Shown: piece after piece, positions 1 to 10,299 of the stretch | Layout of the letters: the number at the start of each line of letters is the position of its first letter | Position numbering within the stretch: position 1 is the first letter of the stretch | Assembly: GCF_016545825.1 (NCBI RefSeq) | Contig: NC_052614.1 | Span: forward strand, 23,206,559 to 23,270,558 | Length of the DNA stretch: 64,000 nt | Source: Eucalyptus grandis | Lineage: Eukaryota > Streptophyta > Magnoliopsida > Myrtales > Myrtaceae | Direction of reading: 5' to 3' | Notes under the pieces: generated by a model | The model's database searches: none | Told to the model about the DNA's origin: nothing | The model's input: only the letters and a program-made list of their open reading frames with translations | Translations under genes and position numbers: made by a program

Positions 1-265
1 GAGTACTTTACCTAGCATTGGTGTCCTCAAGGCACCCTTGTAGAATATGATCATCTTGGGGCACTGCTTCACGGCAATACACACCAATAATGGAAATATG
101 AAGGCACATTTCGTGGGGGAGAAGTTCTCAAGGCTTGGTGAACCATCAAGTATCAGCTCTCCCGGCCTGGGAAAGAGATCTCCTCTGCCCCATATCCATC
201 ATCTATTACCACGTCTTCAATGGCACCACAATCTGTCATGACTAGCTGAGGAAGGAGTTATAATA
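1..265 (-). pseudogene. NLR (CNL-type) disease-resistance LRR fragment, frameshifted
   Basis: Read on the minus strand this stretch gives LRR-type text such as LPQLVMTDCGAIEDVVIDDG, then after a one-base frame change LILDGSPSLENFSPTKCAF and CPKMIIFYKGALRTPMLGKV. This pattern (a C-x-x-I/L-E-E-V-V repeat, then P-S-L-E, then C-P-K-M and F-x-K-G) is typical of the C-terminal LRRs of plant CC-NB-LRR immune receptors. The frame break lies around position 160, where one base appears missing just before the LILDG text. A TAA lies just upstream of the readable part. The C-terminal end continues past the left edge, so the rest of the gene cannot be judged. No NB-ARC domain is visible to the right. It is most likely a pseudogene or relic; a split exon is less likely. 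Confidence 0.65.
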
Positions 266-1904
266 GACTTGAAACATAAGTCATCTAAAGTAAATAACTT
301 TTTCAATGGGCTACTTGTAAAAAAGAGGTACAGGGAAATCACAATGGGAAATCTACAATATATATTCTCCACCCAAAGACTATTAGCAAACCTCCTGCTT
401 GAAATTTTATCAGTGAGCTACATGACGTATCTGTTGAACTCATCTGAAACAATTGTAAGTGTTGGATTATTTAAAACTCTTAAGATTGTGGACCACAAAT
501 GATATTTTGCCCTAGCTAGGAGAGGATATTACTTCCTAATCCAAATAAATAAATAAAAAACAATTGCATCCTCCGTATTGGCGCTTATTGAAAGGCTATA
601 AGGATGAAGCACCAAAGAAGCAATGAAAGCAACTAAATTGCAACTAAGAGGAAAAGAGCAGAATCCAAACATTAACTGATCATAGATTCATAGCAACTAG
701 CAAGTTAGCCTCTCTTCTTCATCCTAGCCTTCCAATGAACATGTGAGTGATATTCCAATCGTCTGCTTTTGCTCTGTTCTTGTATATGAAAATCGATCTT
801 GAGAGCTTATCAGCATTAGATAGTCTACTTCCGTTACCACTTTTTCTTCCGGGAAATATTGGATGCTAACCGCAAGCCTGTTGGATTTTGAGCATGTCTC
901 ACTTTTCCCCGATATGTCACTCATACTCCAGTGGAGAGGACCAAGTAAAATGTGGAAAAATCGCAATCCGTGGATCTCAGAAAGAGCGGGGGCGAGTGGT
1001 TTATGAGAGAATTCTACAGAAAACTGGATCCAAGGCCTTTTTCTCTCCCTGGTGGTCGGACTGTGCTCTAGCGTGAAGTCATTGCAATTGAGAGACTTTC
1101 ACATCAGCATGATCGATGCTACTGTTGTGGTGACAACACACGGGAATATTAGAAAGGCATAAAAGCTGTACATAATGTTTTTCTTGGTTTCCACCGGAGT
1201 CAATCGGCAAGAATCAAAATGCAAAAGTAGCATATCAGAGGAATTCATCTTTCGATGAGCTCAACTCTTCTTGTCCAAAAGAGTCGAACTCAGAAAATAG
1301 AACAAAAAGAATGATTAAACAACACAGTACATTTGGTGTCAAAATTTTCTACAAGAAAACAATGACCAAATCATGAGATACCATGCAAATTGATTATTCA
1401 TTGTCAAGTCATGGAGGTGGGCAAAGCAATACCTGCGTGTATATATAACTTATGAACTCAAGGAAACCAATTGAACAGTAGACATCATTTGAATAGGATT
1501 ATTACCAGCCAATCATTGCGATAATAGTACTTTGGACTGTCAAGAACTGTGGACCAGACCTTTTAAACAATTGTCTGCTAAAAGATGGATGAAACTAACC
1601 CTCCTCTCATGGACATCCATAATGTTTCAAAAGCTGGAGTCCATGTAGACACCATGTAAAACTGGAGAAATATATATGAAGCTATGAAACCATCACAATG
1701 CTCATTCAAGAATCCAATGTCTCTATAAAGCCAAAACAAAAGCTGATTCTTCTACTGCTAGACAAATAGTCACAGTTGTCTATATGTAACCAGCAAATGA
1801 ACCAACACAACATCTTGCACATTCTCAAAACAGTGTCAAAGATGTCAGTATATTCCTATTAGGAGTTGTGCACATAAACAAAGATCATGTTCAAGGAGGG
1901 AAAG
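266..1904. other. Intergenic, no gene recognised
   Basis: AT-rich sequence with only short open frames. A minus frame at 724-966 (80 codons) and a plus frame at 888-1076 match no family I know and overlap each other. The right part, up to about 1904, should hold the 3' UTR of the L18-family gene. Confidence 0.5.
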
Positions 1905-2739
1905 TCAGTCAAGATAAACTTTAATATCGATGCCACTGTCAATCAGAGACTGAACTACTGCTCTGATTTTTCCTTCAAACTTGTCCCTCTCTCTTGGAGT
2001 ATAAGAAGCAGTGTACACGTCAGCTTCCCTCGCCCGGTCCGCCAAAATCTGGCCTACAGCCAAGCATGCAGGTATATCCGATCGAGACTTGAGTACAGCT
2101 TTGATGTCCTTAGAATTGGTACCCGCAACAGCGACCTGCTTGCATGTGACCCTGTGAGTCAGTGAAGCTGAGACGAAGCGCTTGGAGATGAAAACATCTA
2201 GCGTGAAAGGCTCCATGTAGGCTATGGTGCGCTGTTTGAAGGACACATGCTTATTCGGATTCTTTGACTTCTTCCCCTTTTGGTAAGTGTATGGCCGGCT
2301 GTTGTTATCATCCAAGTAGTCTTCAACTCCAAAGAAACTTCTTGGTGCTAAATGAGGCTGTTCAGACAGATGAAAAAAAGTGTCAAGCTTACCAACCAGC
2401 ACTTAGGACATGAAAGACCTGGAAGAGTACCATAAAAACCAAAAACAAAAAAACCAAGTGTTACCTACTAAACGTGGTCACCTAAAAGCCAACATGCATA
2501 CAGTATTAGCAACCCCATTCAACTGATTATTTGCTCAACCATTATGCCGCCCCAGAAACACTATCAAGGAAATGACATAGAGAGGACATCGCAAACTAAT
2601 AAAAGAATCAGATATCCAATGAAGTCACCTGCCCACTGTGGATACCACATGCCGGCACAAAGACACCATGTCGAGAGATATCAACACCATGCAGTAGAAC
2701 GCTATTAGTGCACAGGTTGCGAAAAGCTTGCTTCAACAT
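1905..2739 (-). CDS. Ribosomal protein L18p/L5e (uL18) family protein, probably organellar
   Basis: Two coding exons, 2739-2629 (37 codons, phase 0) and 2357-1905, give a 187-residue protein ending SGIDIKVYLD. The first exon starts at the ATG at 2739 and encodes MLKQAFRNLCTNSVLLHG, a basic, acid-free start typical of a mitochondrial presequence. The second exon holds the uL18 fold: RTIAYMEPFTLDVFISKRFV, then the strand VTCKQVAVAGTNSKDIKAVL and the helix ACLAVGQILADRAREADVY. The donor is CAG/GTGACT and the acceptor follows a T-rich tract ending GAACAG; both keep the frame. uL18 proteins bind 5S rRNA in bacterial-type ribosomes. Plants have several divergent short members, so a role in the mitochondrial ribosome is inferred from the leader only. 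The open frame continues upstream to 2402, but that part lies inside the intron. Confidence 0.85.
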
Positions 2740-2760
2740 CTTGCTACAAGAGACAACTCT

Positions 2761-2799
2761 CTAGCAAATAAAAGCAGCCACTTTGATCATAGCGAGCAT
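2761..2799 (-). promoter_or_regulatory. 12-codon upstream ORF in the L18-family leader
   Basis: After a leader-intron acceptor (TTTCAG, exon from 2804) the leader carries ATGCTCGCTATG and reads MLAMIKVAAFIC before TAG, 21 bases ahead of the main ATG at 2739. Such a uORF may lower translation of the main frame; this is inference. Confidence 0.45.
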
Positions 2800-2804
2800 G
2801 ACAC

Positions 2805-3223
2805 CTGAAAGAAATGAACTACTGTCAGTAGGACATGGCTAACTCCCGACACTCTTCAACACTAACCAGAAAATGGGCAATCACACAGCCCCATAGAACG
2901 AAACCTCACAATATTCGAAGCTGAATTGACACAGGTTATGCTAAGCAATTCATCAAACAGCTAGAATGCAATAGTGGGTAATTGCCCAAAAGCCCCCGAA
3001 ACTCGAATCATGCCGCGATTCCTTTAAAACCCAGTCAAAATTTTCCACGAAAGAACGATCTCACACTAGCCAATGCAGACAAAACGAGGCAAGTTTCTTC
3101 CTTTCGATATCAGGTTCGGGCAAACATGATCAGGCACCCAGATTTGCTCACTCCGAGTAACTACAGAAAGAGAGAGAGAGAGAGAGAGAGAGAGCAGTAA
3201 AGATCAGTAGCCAAACTACTTAC
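2805..3223 (-). other. Leader intron and first 5' UTR exon of the L18-family gene
   Basis: A good donor (TGC/GTAAGT) lies at 3223-3222 and the acceptor ends at 2805, giving a 419-base leader intron. The untranslated first exon runs from 3224 to about 3370. A (GA)n run at 3169-3194 lies inside the intron near its donor. Confidence 0.5.
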
Positions 3224-3399
3224 GCAGGAGCAGCCGAGAGAGACGGAGTAGAACGGAAGTTCGATCGACGGGGACGCCCAGCCACCGCCGAGGGGGAATA
3301 GCAAGCGCGAGAGAGGGATTTCGACTTTGTTTGGTTCAAGCCCAAAGCGCGAATGCACGACCTTTCGATTGGAGATGGTTGCAATGCGATCGAGTCTTT

Positions 3400-5560
3400 T
3401 TTACGAGGACAATAAGATTTAGATAGTAAAAGTTGAAAAAAAACATGGTCGAAAAGTTTAAATTTGTGAATCCAATCTTTTTTCACATTAAGAAAAAGGG
3501 TTACTTGTAAATCCACACAAAAAGATGTCATGAATGTCACATAAAAATATTGTTTGCAAGTTCAAAATTTTATATTTTTGTTAGTAACTTGCTATATAAC
3601 TATATACAGAATTAGTGGAAATGCCATCAGATTGCGTGGAATGATGTCATACCAATATCAAATTACAATCGTTAATAACTAATAAGGGTGAGCACTGGTC
3701 CTCAATTGAACCAAGTATTGAACCAAATTTAATGGTCCTGGATAGAGAGAATTAATCCAGTTTTCGGTTTTAAATTGAAATTGCAAATAACTAGTCAAAT
3801 TCTCGATTTTAAAGGTAAGACGGGACCGAACTAACGAAATTGGCCTTGACTTATATATATATATATATATATATATATTTGGCAAACCCTCAATTAAACT
3901 CACATCCTTGTGAAAAATAGTTATTTTATCATCATATGGAATCATCTTTTGATTTTTCTTGTATAAATAGTTATTTTCTTGTAGGGAATGGAAGAAATCA
4001 AAAAAGGAAAAGGAAAACAACGCCCATTTCAAGGTCAGGTGGGTTAGCTCCCGGTTTCATAAAATGAAAACCAACCCACCTGAAAAATAAACAATGAAAA
4101 GAAATTATTAGAATTAATCAAAACAATCTATTCGACCAATCAGATCAGTTCTATATATAGGGTGGAGTCATCTTGTTCTTTTCAATCGCATTCGCAAAAT
4201 TCATAGGTTCCATACAAACTCCTAATTTCAACTTGTTTGATGTTCAAGTGAATTTTGTCCACATTCTCCCTGTAAGAAACATTATATATTCAGCTCATAT
4301 TTTTCAATTTTACCAATTTGTCACAAGCCTTTACGCAAAATTCCAATACAATACTTCCAATCACTTTTCGCACGTGAAAGTCCACTTATTGCCGGCCATC
4401 CTACATAAAACACTATCATGTTAACGATTTTCAATGAAAATGAATGAAAAATTTATATTGAATTGGTATATGTACAATAAGTTTATAACCACCTACCCCC
4501 AAATAACTACTTTTTTCTATGGAAATTGTCCGCTGGGCGAAAACCCTCTTATATTCTTTGTAGAAATATCGCCTGCAGTGCATTAATGAGAACCGACCCT
4601 TCAGCACAAGCGAAGAGGTCAGACAGCCACCGAAAGCACATGGAGAAAGCTAAGAACGATGGGGTACACCAACACATCGTGCACAGAGGAAACCATGAGA
4701 GGCTTGAAATAGGAAAGAGTTCCAACCCCAAGCAACAGGTGCTTTTTCGCAGATATAGTCGGCATATATTCTGTCGAACACCAGATTGAATATGCTAAAT
4801 CTTTCTCCGGGTCCACAGCGGCCAGACTCCGACCGCCAAAAGTTGGACCTGGGTTGCCGGCTACAGGACCCGGGTCGACCGCGTTTGGATGCACGCAGCA
4901 AGGCTAGAGTCTGATGATGGTTGGTCCCTTCTCCGTCTCTATATGTCAAACAACTATGATAAAATCTAGTGAAGCTTTTTGCCAATCAAAAGCTCCCGAA
5001 CGGAAAATTAAAAGTAAGCGGGACTATAGTTCGTTTTCTATTGTACACCTCATCAACCAAAATAACAAGCTGAAACTTCAGACTGTCGAGAGTGTAGAGA
5101 TTCAAAAAGCCACATCGGCATGAAAGATTTAGCAAATCAAAACAGATAAGCTCATCTGAGATTCCACAATGGAACGTCCAAAAACAAGACGGCTTTTAAC
5201 TAAGGGTAGACATAGAATGATAAAAACGATCGAGTCAAATTAGCATAAACTTCTTTGGCGAGAAGATAATAACATCTAACATTTACCAACAGTTGGGACC
5301 TAATAGTACATCTACCAATACCTCAAAAGTCTATGCAGTCAATCTCTATCTCCCTTTCACCCCAAAACATTGTCTTCGGTTTCAAAACTCAGTATTCGCC
5401 CTCTCCTGAGCAAAATAGAATTGCCAATTCAAGAGGCATCAGTCAAGCATCTGAAAGACTAGAAAAACTAAGCATGAGGAAAAACTCTCTTCATTACCAC
5501 CGATTCAGAATAATCCAAAACCCAATCTCAAACCTTTTCTTGTTGTCTGGTGATAATTCC
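3400..5560. other. Intergenic between the L18-family and DnaJ genes
   Basis: Mostly AT-rich. It holds a (TA)n run at 3851-3878. A moderately GC-rich island at about 4530-4930 is open in several frames on both strands but shows no domain I recognise. Bases 5560-5739 are probably the 3' UTR of the DnaJ gene. Confidence 0.45.
3851..3878. repeat. (TA)n microsatellite
   Basis: About 14 uninterrupted TA units, seen directly. Confidence 0.95.
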
Positions 5561-5739
5561 TGAAGATGCCTGATAACCAACTATAGCTGCACAGCCGAAG
5601 TCTGATCTAACAGAAGATTAACAGGTTCATTCCCAGTCAACTTGCGGAATATTACTTACAACTTCCAAGTTAAGCGGCCATTAGTATAAACTGCTTCTAC
5701 ATCCCTTCCTTGGCAGTAGATCCACTAGCGTTTATTGGA

Positions 5740-8052
5740 CTACCGCTGTTTGCTTAAAGCCCTTGGCGACCTCCTTACGGGTGAAGTCTCTACTGTAGAA
5801 TTTTTAGGCACGCGCTTCCTTACATCAGCATCAGCACTTTTCTTCTCCATAGTATCTCTGAGATCATCAATATCTAAAGCTGCAGGATCGAGTTCAAAAG
5901 ATCCAGCAGGAACACCTCGTCTTTCATTGCCAGTCATCACGAATGATGGAACTCGATGAGAAAATCGGTACAAATCATGTGGAGCTATTTCAAATGAGGC
6001 ATTTGCATCTTTACATGCATCTACTCGCTGAAACAAGCAAACAAAGCCTTTCACCTTGCTCAAATACACAACCTTAATGCCACAGTCCTTGACAAAATCT
6101 GAGAGGATCTCCACAAATTCATACTTGAAAGGAAGACATTTCCCTGGTTCGGAGGCCCATTTTATATCCCAGTTCTTAAAAAGGGCCCAAATCTCCCCTT
6201 TTCTAGGATATACCAGAAAAGAGCCTCTACGAGCCCCCTTGAGACACTTGATCTGGTGAGAGAACATGAGATGATCTACCGCGTCTTCCGTGTGTCCAGT
6301 TCTGTACTTTCCACAAGCAACAGGCAACTCATTGTCACACCAATCAATCTCATCTTGGTCATCTGGATCAGCCTCTAGCCAAGTGATTTGCACCTTAAAA
6401 TCAGGCAAAAACACTTTCTTTATCCGAGCATAAAATCTCGGCATGCCATCTAGTGTATCATACACTGCCCATACTTGATTAACAGCAAAACAGGTTGGTG
6501 CTTTATCCTTCTCGAAATCACTAAACTCTGGATCAGCACAGACAACAAAATGAGGTTCCAGCCCAGGAGACAAACCAGAACTACTGTTGGATTTAGATTT
6601 TTCATTATGTTTGTCTGCAGAAACTGCTTCCCCTCTCTTCTCTTCAGGCTTGATTTTCCCAGAATCTGTCCCAGATAAGCTTTCTTCCTGAGGAAGAACT
6701 TCTTCATTTTTTATGTCTTCATTAATGCCATTTTCAGGAATAGAAAATGTTGAACGGCAATCATTACTGAAGCCTTCAACAATCCCTTCCTCTTTCTTAG
6801 CTTCTGCAGAATCCAATGCCTCATTGGCCCTCAACCTTTTTGGTGGGCTGACAAAGTCGTCATCACCAACTGAATTGTCATTGTACGATGTATGCTGCCT
6901 TAGGCGAGAAGACTTCCTGGTGGGACGTTGCTCTTGCTGAGATTTCATAGCTCCATTGAGTTCAGAATTTGACTGGGAAGGCTTAATTACATCTTCTGAA
7001 GTGCCAGCATCACCAACAGTGTCATTCCTACTCACATTCTCAGAATTCCCACCAAATTCAACACCAGAATTCCCACTGCTCATCCTGCCAGTGGTACTCT
7101 GAGAACCCATTCCTGTTGGTCTTGCTGCATTACCATAGGGCATTCTATCTTCTTTCATTCCAGCTCCCTTGTCAACAGATTCATCGGCCACCTTAGCCCT
7201 CGAACTGCCAGCGACCTCACCATGCTCCTTTTGTTTAGTCAGCGGAACGAATCCCGAAAAACTGTCTGCAGAGTGCATAGGAGGAGGAACTCCATTAGTA
7301 GCCTGAGGAGTTGCTTTTGAGAACCCAGAATTTGAAAAATCCGGCTGGTCAGCAAAATGACTCCACTGTTGTCCAGGCGCCATGCCTTGAGTACTGAAGT
7401 CATAGGCAGTAAAGGGTCCCTTGCATTCCTGACAACGCAAAGTTTTATTCACAAATTGCTTGTAGTACTGATACCTTACATTACATTTGGGGCAGCTGGT
7501 CCAGAAAGTCTTCTGCTGCCCCTGCTGATCAGGGTTTGAACTTGGAAATTGTGAATTATGATGGCTCTCTGATTTGTTTCGGGTTCCGTTTTTTCTCCTG
7601 GCACCAGAGTACTGAGTTTGTTGATGTGCTGGAGGCTTCTGTGGCTGCACTGAATTTCTAAACTTACTGTCGTATAATTTTCTCTGCAACTGGTCTGTTA
7701 ATACCCTATTTGCTTCAACAATCAGCTTGAATGCGGCCTCAGCACCAGGAAATTTATTTTTATCTGGATGAAGTAACAAAGCAAACTTTCTGTACTGCTT
7801 CTTGATAGTAATGTCGTCAGCGGACTTTTCAATCTGTAGGATCGCATACCAATCATGCTCAGATCCACAAACTTTGGTCTGTGCAGAACAATGAATCTCG
7901 CAAACAGCCAGCATTCGGGATACGTTCTCAAGCTCTGAGAAAAGACGCTGGGCCTTCTGTACAAGGCGCAAGGCCCCTGCAAAGTCATTGTTTCGCATAC
8001 GCACTTCTGCAATTTCCTTTGCCCTGACAGCCTCCTCTTTGTTGCACTCCAT
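5740..8052 (-). CDS. DnaJ-domain protein with zinc ribbon and C-terminal DUF3444
   Basis: A single coding exon of 770 codons from ATG at 8052. Residues 1-60 are the helical N-terminus typical of this plant family (EAVRAKEIAEVRMRNNDFAG). The J domain lies at about 66-128 (HDWYAILQI...), with the HPD motif at 95-97 that stimulates Hsp70 ATPase. A four-cysteine ribbon (C187, C190, C207, C210; FWTSCPKC...LRCQEC) follows at 183-215. Then comes a long polar, disordered linker, and a DUF3444 domain at about 505-720 with FAVNQVWAVYDTLDGMPRFY, ITWLEADPDDQDEIDW and FLVYPRKGEIWALFKNWD. The tail is basic. Plants have a sizeable family with this architecture and intact single-exon coding regions. The usual inference is an Hsp70 co-chaperone, probably nuclear or cytosolic. 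No break or missing key residue is seen. Confidence 0.93.
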   Translation of the reverse strand: MECNKEEAVRAKEIAEVRMRNNDFAGALRLVQKAQRLFSELENVSRMLAVCEIHCSAQTKVCGSEHDWYAILQIEKSADDITIKKQYRKFALLLHPDKNKFPGAEAAFKLIVEANRVLTDQLQRKLYDSKFRNSVQPQKPPAHQQTQYSGARRKNGTRNKSESHHNSQFPSSNPDQQGQQKTFWTSCPKCNVRYQYYKQFVNKTLRCQECKGPFTAYDFSTQGMAPGQQWSHFADQPDFSNSGFSKATPQATNGVPPPMHSADSFSGFVPLTKQKEHGEVAGSSRAKVADESVDKGAGMKEDRMPYGNAARPTGMGSQSTTGRMSSGNSGVEFGGNSENVSRNDTVGDAGTSEDVIKPSQSNSELNGAMKSQQEQRPTRKSSRLRQHTSYNDNSVGDDDFVSPPKRLRANEALDSAEAKKEEGIVEGFSNDCRSTFSIPENGINEDIKNEEVLPQEESLSGTDSGKIKPEEKRGEAVSADKHNEKSKSNSSSGLSPGLEPHFVVCADPEFSDFEKDKAPTCFAVNQVWAVYDTLDGMPRFYARIKKVFLPDFKVQITWLEADPDDQDEIDWCDNELPVACGKYRTGHTEDAVDHLMFSHQIKCLKGARRGSFLVYPRKGEIWALFKNWDIKWASEPGKCLPFKYEFVEILSDFVKDCGIKVVYLSKVKGFVCLFQRVDACKDANASFEIAPHDLYRFSHRVPSFVMTGNERRGVPAGSFELDPAALDIDDLRDTMEKKSADADVRKRVPKNSTVETSPVRRSPRALSKQR

Positions 8053-8123
8053 AATTTGTTGTTAATGTATAAAGTCAGGCAGTGAATATCAATTAAAGTT
8101 CCATCAATAGGTACCGATTCCAC

Positions 8124-8132
8124 CTGTAGAAT

Positions 8133-8163
<31 letters not shown>

Positions 8164-9114
8164 CAGATGAATCCACCTACCTAGTAGCAAAGATTCGCAT
8201 GGAACATGGACAAAACTGTCAGCAAGCTAAACGACACATGAGATAAAGAGTGCCTTACCTTTTTTTCTCAAGAAGGTGAAATCGCATGTCAGAAGCAAAG
8301 ACCGATGACGAGCAAATGATACTAAGGCATTGGACCTTCCATGGATCCAGTCAGCCACATTCCCACAAACAATCCCCACGCCGATTCAAGCAAAAGACCT
8401 GAAAAATAACTGCCATCAGATGAATTGGATCCAGAACACAGATTCGAAGGTAAAACATGCAAAGAATCTGGATTGAAGACATTGCAAACACTCCAGCAGC
8501 ACTCACGATCACACAATCTCCTCACCAAAAAAAGAAAAAATAAATAAATTCTGCGCGTCGATCCGAGCAATCTTAACCCAACTGTAAAGGGCCCTCCTCA
8601 TCTCAAACTCAGAGCAAGCAAACAAGAACACGCGTAAAACGGTCTTCCGGGAATGCATGGCAGGCGAGAAAATGAGCACGAACCAGCCGAAATCTATTCG
8701 CAAGTCCATAGCTCCATAAACCTCACTCCATCAGAAACACCCTCCAACTCAAAATCGAAACAATATTCAAATTCAAAGGCCGAACCGAGCGAGAGCTCGC
8801 AGGCACGCAAAGCACCGAATGCCGAAGAGAAACCGAACTCATGCAAAAGCAAATGTCATTCTACAGTCGCGAGCAGAACGGGCGCGCGCACACCCCACGG
8901 AAGTCAACGAAACCGCACGGGAACAACATCATCGCCTCGCATCCGGCGCGCCGGAGAGCGAAAGTACTCTCCCCCAATCGCAACGACGGAACCATTTTCG
9001 AATCATGCAACGGATTGAGGTGGCTACGCGCCGGAAACCCTAGAACCCGAAACATTCCCACAAGCAGAAATTGCAGGCCGGAGGAGAGGGAGGGGAGAGA
9101 GAGAGAGAGCTTAC
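8124..9114 (-). other. Leader intron of the DnaJ gene
   Basis: The donor TTTG/GTAAGCTC is at 9114-9113 and the acceptor TTCTACAG ends at 8124, giving a 991-base intron wholly in the 5' UTR. The second leader exon (8123-8053) contains a three-codon uORF (ATGGAACTTTAA). The first leader exon lies to the right of 9115, in GA-rich sequence. No transcript evidence was available. Confidence 0.55.
8135..8163. repeat. (A)29 homopolymer at the leader-intron 3' splice site
   Basis: On the minus strand this is an unbroken run of 29 T residues, 11 bases before the acceptor AG, so it acts as the polypyrimidine tract of the leader intron. Confidence 0.85.
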
Positions 9115-9168
9115 CAAATTTGCGGAGAATCCAAACCGATGAGAGAGAAAGAGTGAGAGAGAGAGAGA

Positions 9169-9200
<32 letters not shown>

Positions 9201-9265
9201 GGAGAGCTTCTGCGCGTGTATTTTAGAGAGAGAGAGAGAGGGGGGGAGAGAGCAGCGGGAAGAAG
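9085..9265. repeat. GA-rich microsatellite in the DnaJ 5' UTR/promoter
   Basis: Several (GA)n and GAGAGAAAG runs are separated by short breaks. GA/CT tracts are common in plant 5' UTRs and core promoters and may bind GAGA-binding (BBR/BPC) proteins; that role here is inference. Confidence 0.8.
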
Positions 9266-9299
9266 GGGAAATTTTGGGTGGGAAAAATGAAAAAGGGGG

Positions 9300-10290
9300 A
9301 CAGGGGTCCCTGAGTTTGTGTGAAATTTTCTGGTTGCCTCCCCAATGTTTTATTTGCCTCCACCTTCCTCCACTGTTTTTTTTTGCTGTCCCTCCCTCTA
9401 GGATGCCTTGTTGATGATGGATGGGAATGCCCTAGGGTTTGCCAACTTGTGTGTGAGTTGGAAGGACCTAGAGAGATTGATCATTGGGAGGGTTTGGGCC
9501 GGGCTGGATTGATCTGAAGGATAAGTTATAGGCCCGTTCTTAGAGATCGGGAGTCTTATAGATGGCTGTCCAAGTCCGTTTTGTTGATTGAAAAATCACT
9601 AGAAATTCAAAATGAGTTGATGTGTGTAATTGGGGCATAGAACAAGCCTAGTCAAGTTGAATCAAGCTTAATGAGTCAATTTATGTCTTCTTTTTTGTCT
9701 GGGTAGGCAACATTTTGTGTAGTAGCTTTGATTTGGTATGGACGGATACATCTGAGCACGTCGAAACGATGAATAGGTTGTCCGATCAAAGCATGGAATT
9801 TATTGAGTATTGAGAATTTGATGTCTATGGAAGAGTCACCGCTACTTTGTTTCAATATCTAAATCTATCAATATCAATTTTCACTTTAAGTTCCGGGAAC
9901 GAAGTTAATGGAATGAGAATTGTGGCCCCATTGCCTTTCTGGATTCCCTCAATTCTCAATTGGACAACTAGAATGAAGTGGAATGAAATCAAAAGTGAAG
10001 ATTAAATTAGGGATGATAATTTTCACCCACTCAAGTAGATATCCACTTATCCTTACCTTTTAAGCTACATATGTTAGTCAAGATTAAATAGAGAATATGA
10101 TGAATCCTATGTTTTGCTCTTATCTAAGATAGGATAAAACACAAGATAAAGTTAGATAAAAGAAGATATAGGCTAGATTGGAGGAAAGAGAGATAGATGT
10201 AGATAGAATTTCTAATATCAATAGTATAAATTTGGATAGGAGTCAACACTAATCTATTTCTTAGTAGGTTGATTAGAAAATCAAGTAAAG
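9300..10290. other. Intergenic, upstream of the DnaJ gene
   Basis: No gene seen. A 65-codon plus frame at 9320-9517 looks random. AT content rises from about 9990 into repeat sequence. Confidence 0.5.
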
Positions 10291-10299
10291 TATTAGAAG

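Noticed and set aside
1905..2402. L18-family protein starting at the ATG at 2402 as a single exon
   Set aside because: A clear acceptor at 2358 and a presequence-encoding upstream exon in matching phase explain the gene better; residues before Pro at 2357 are intronic.
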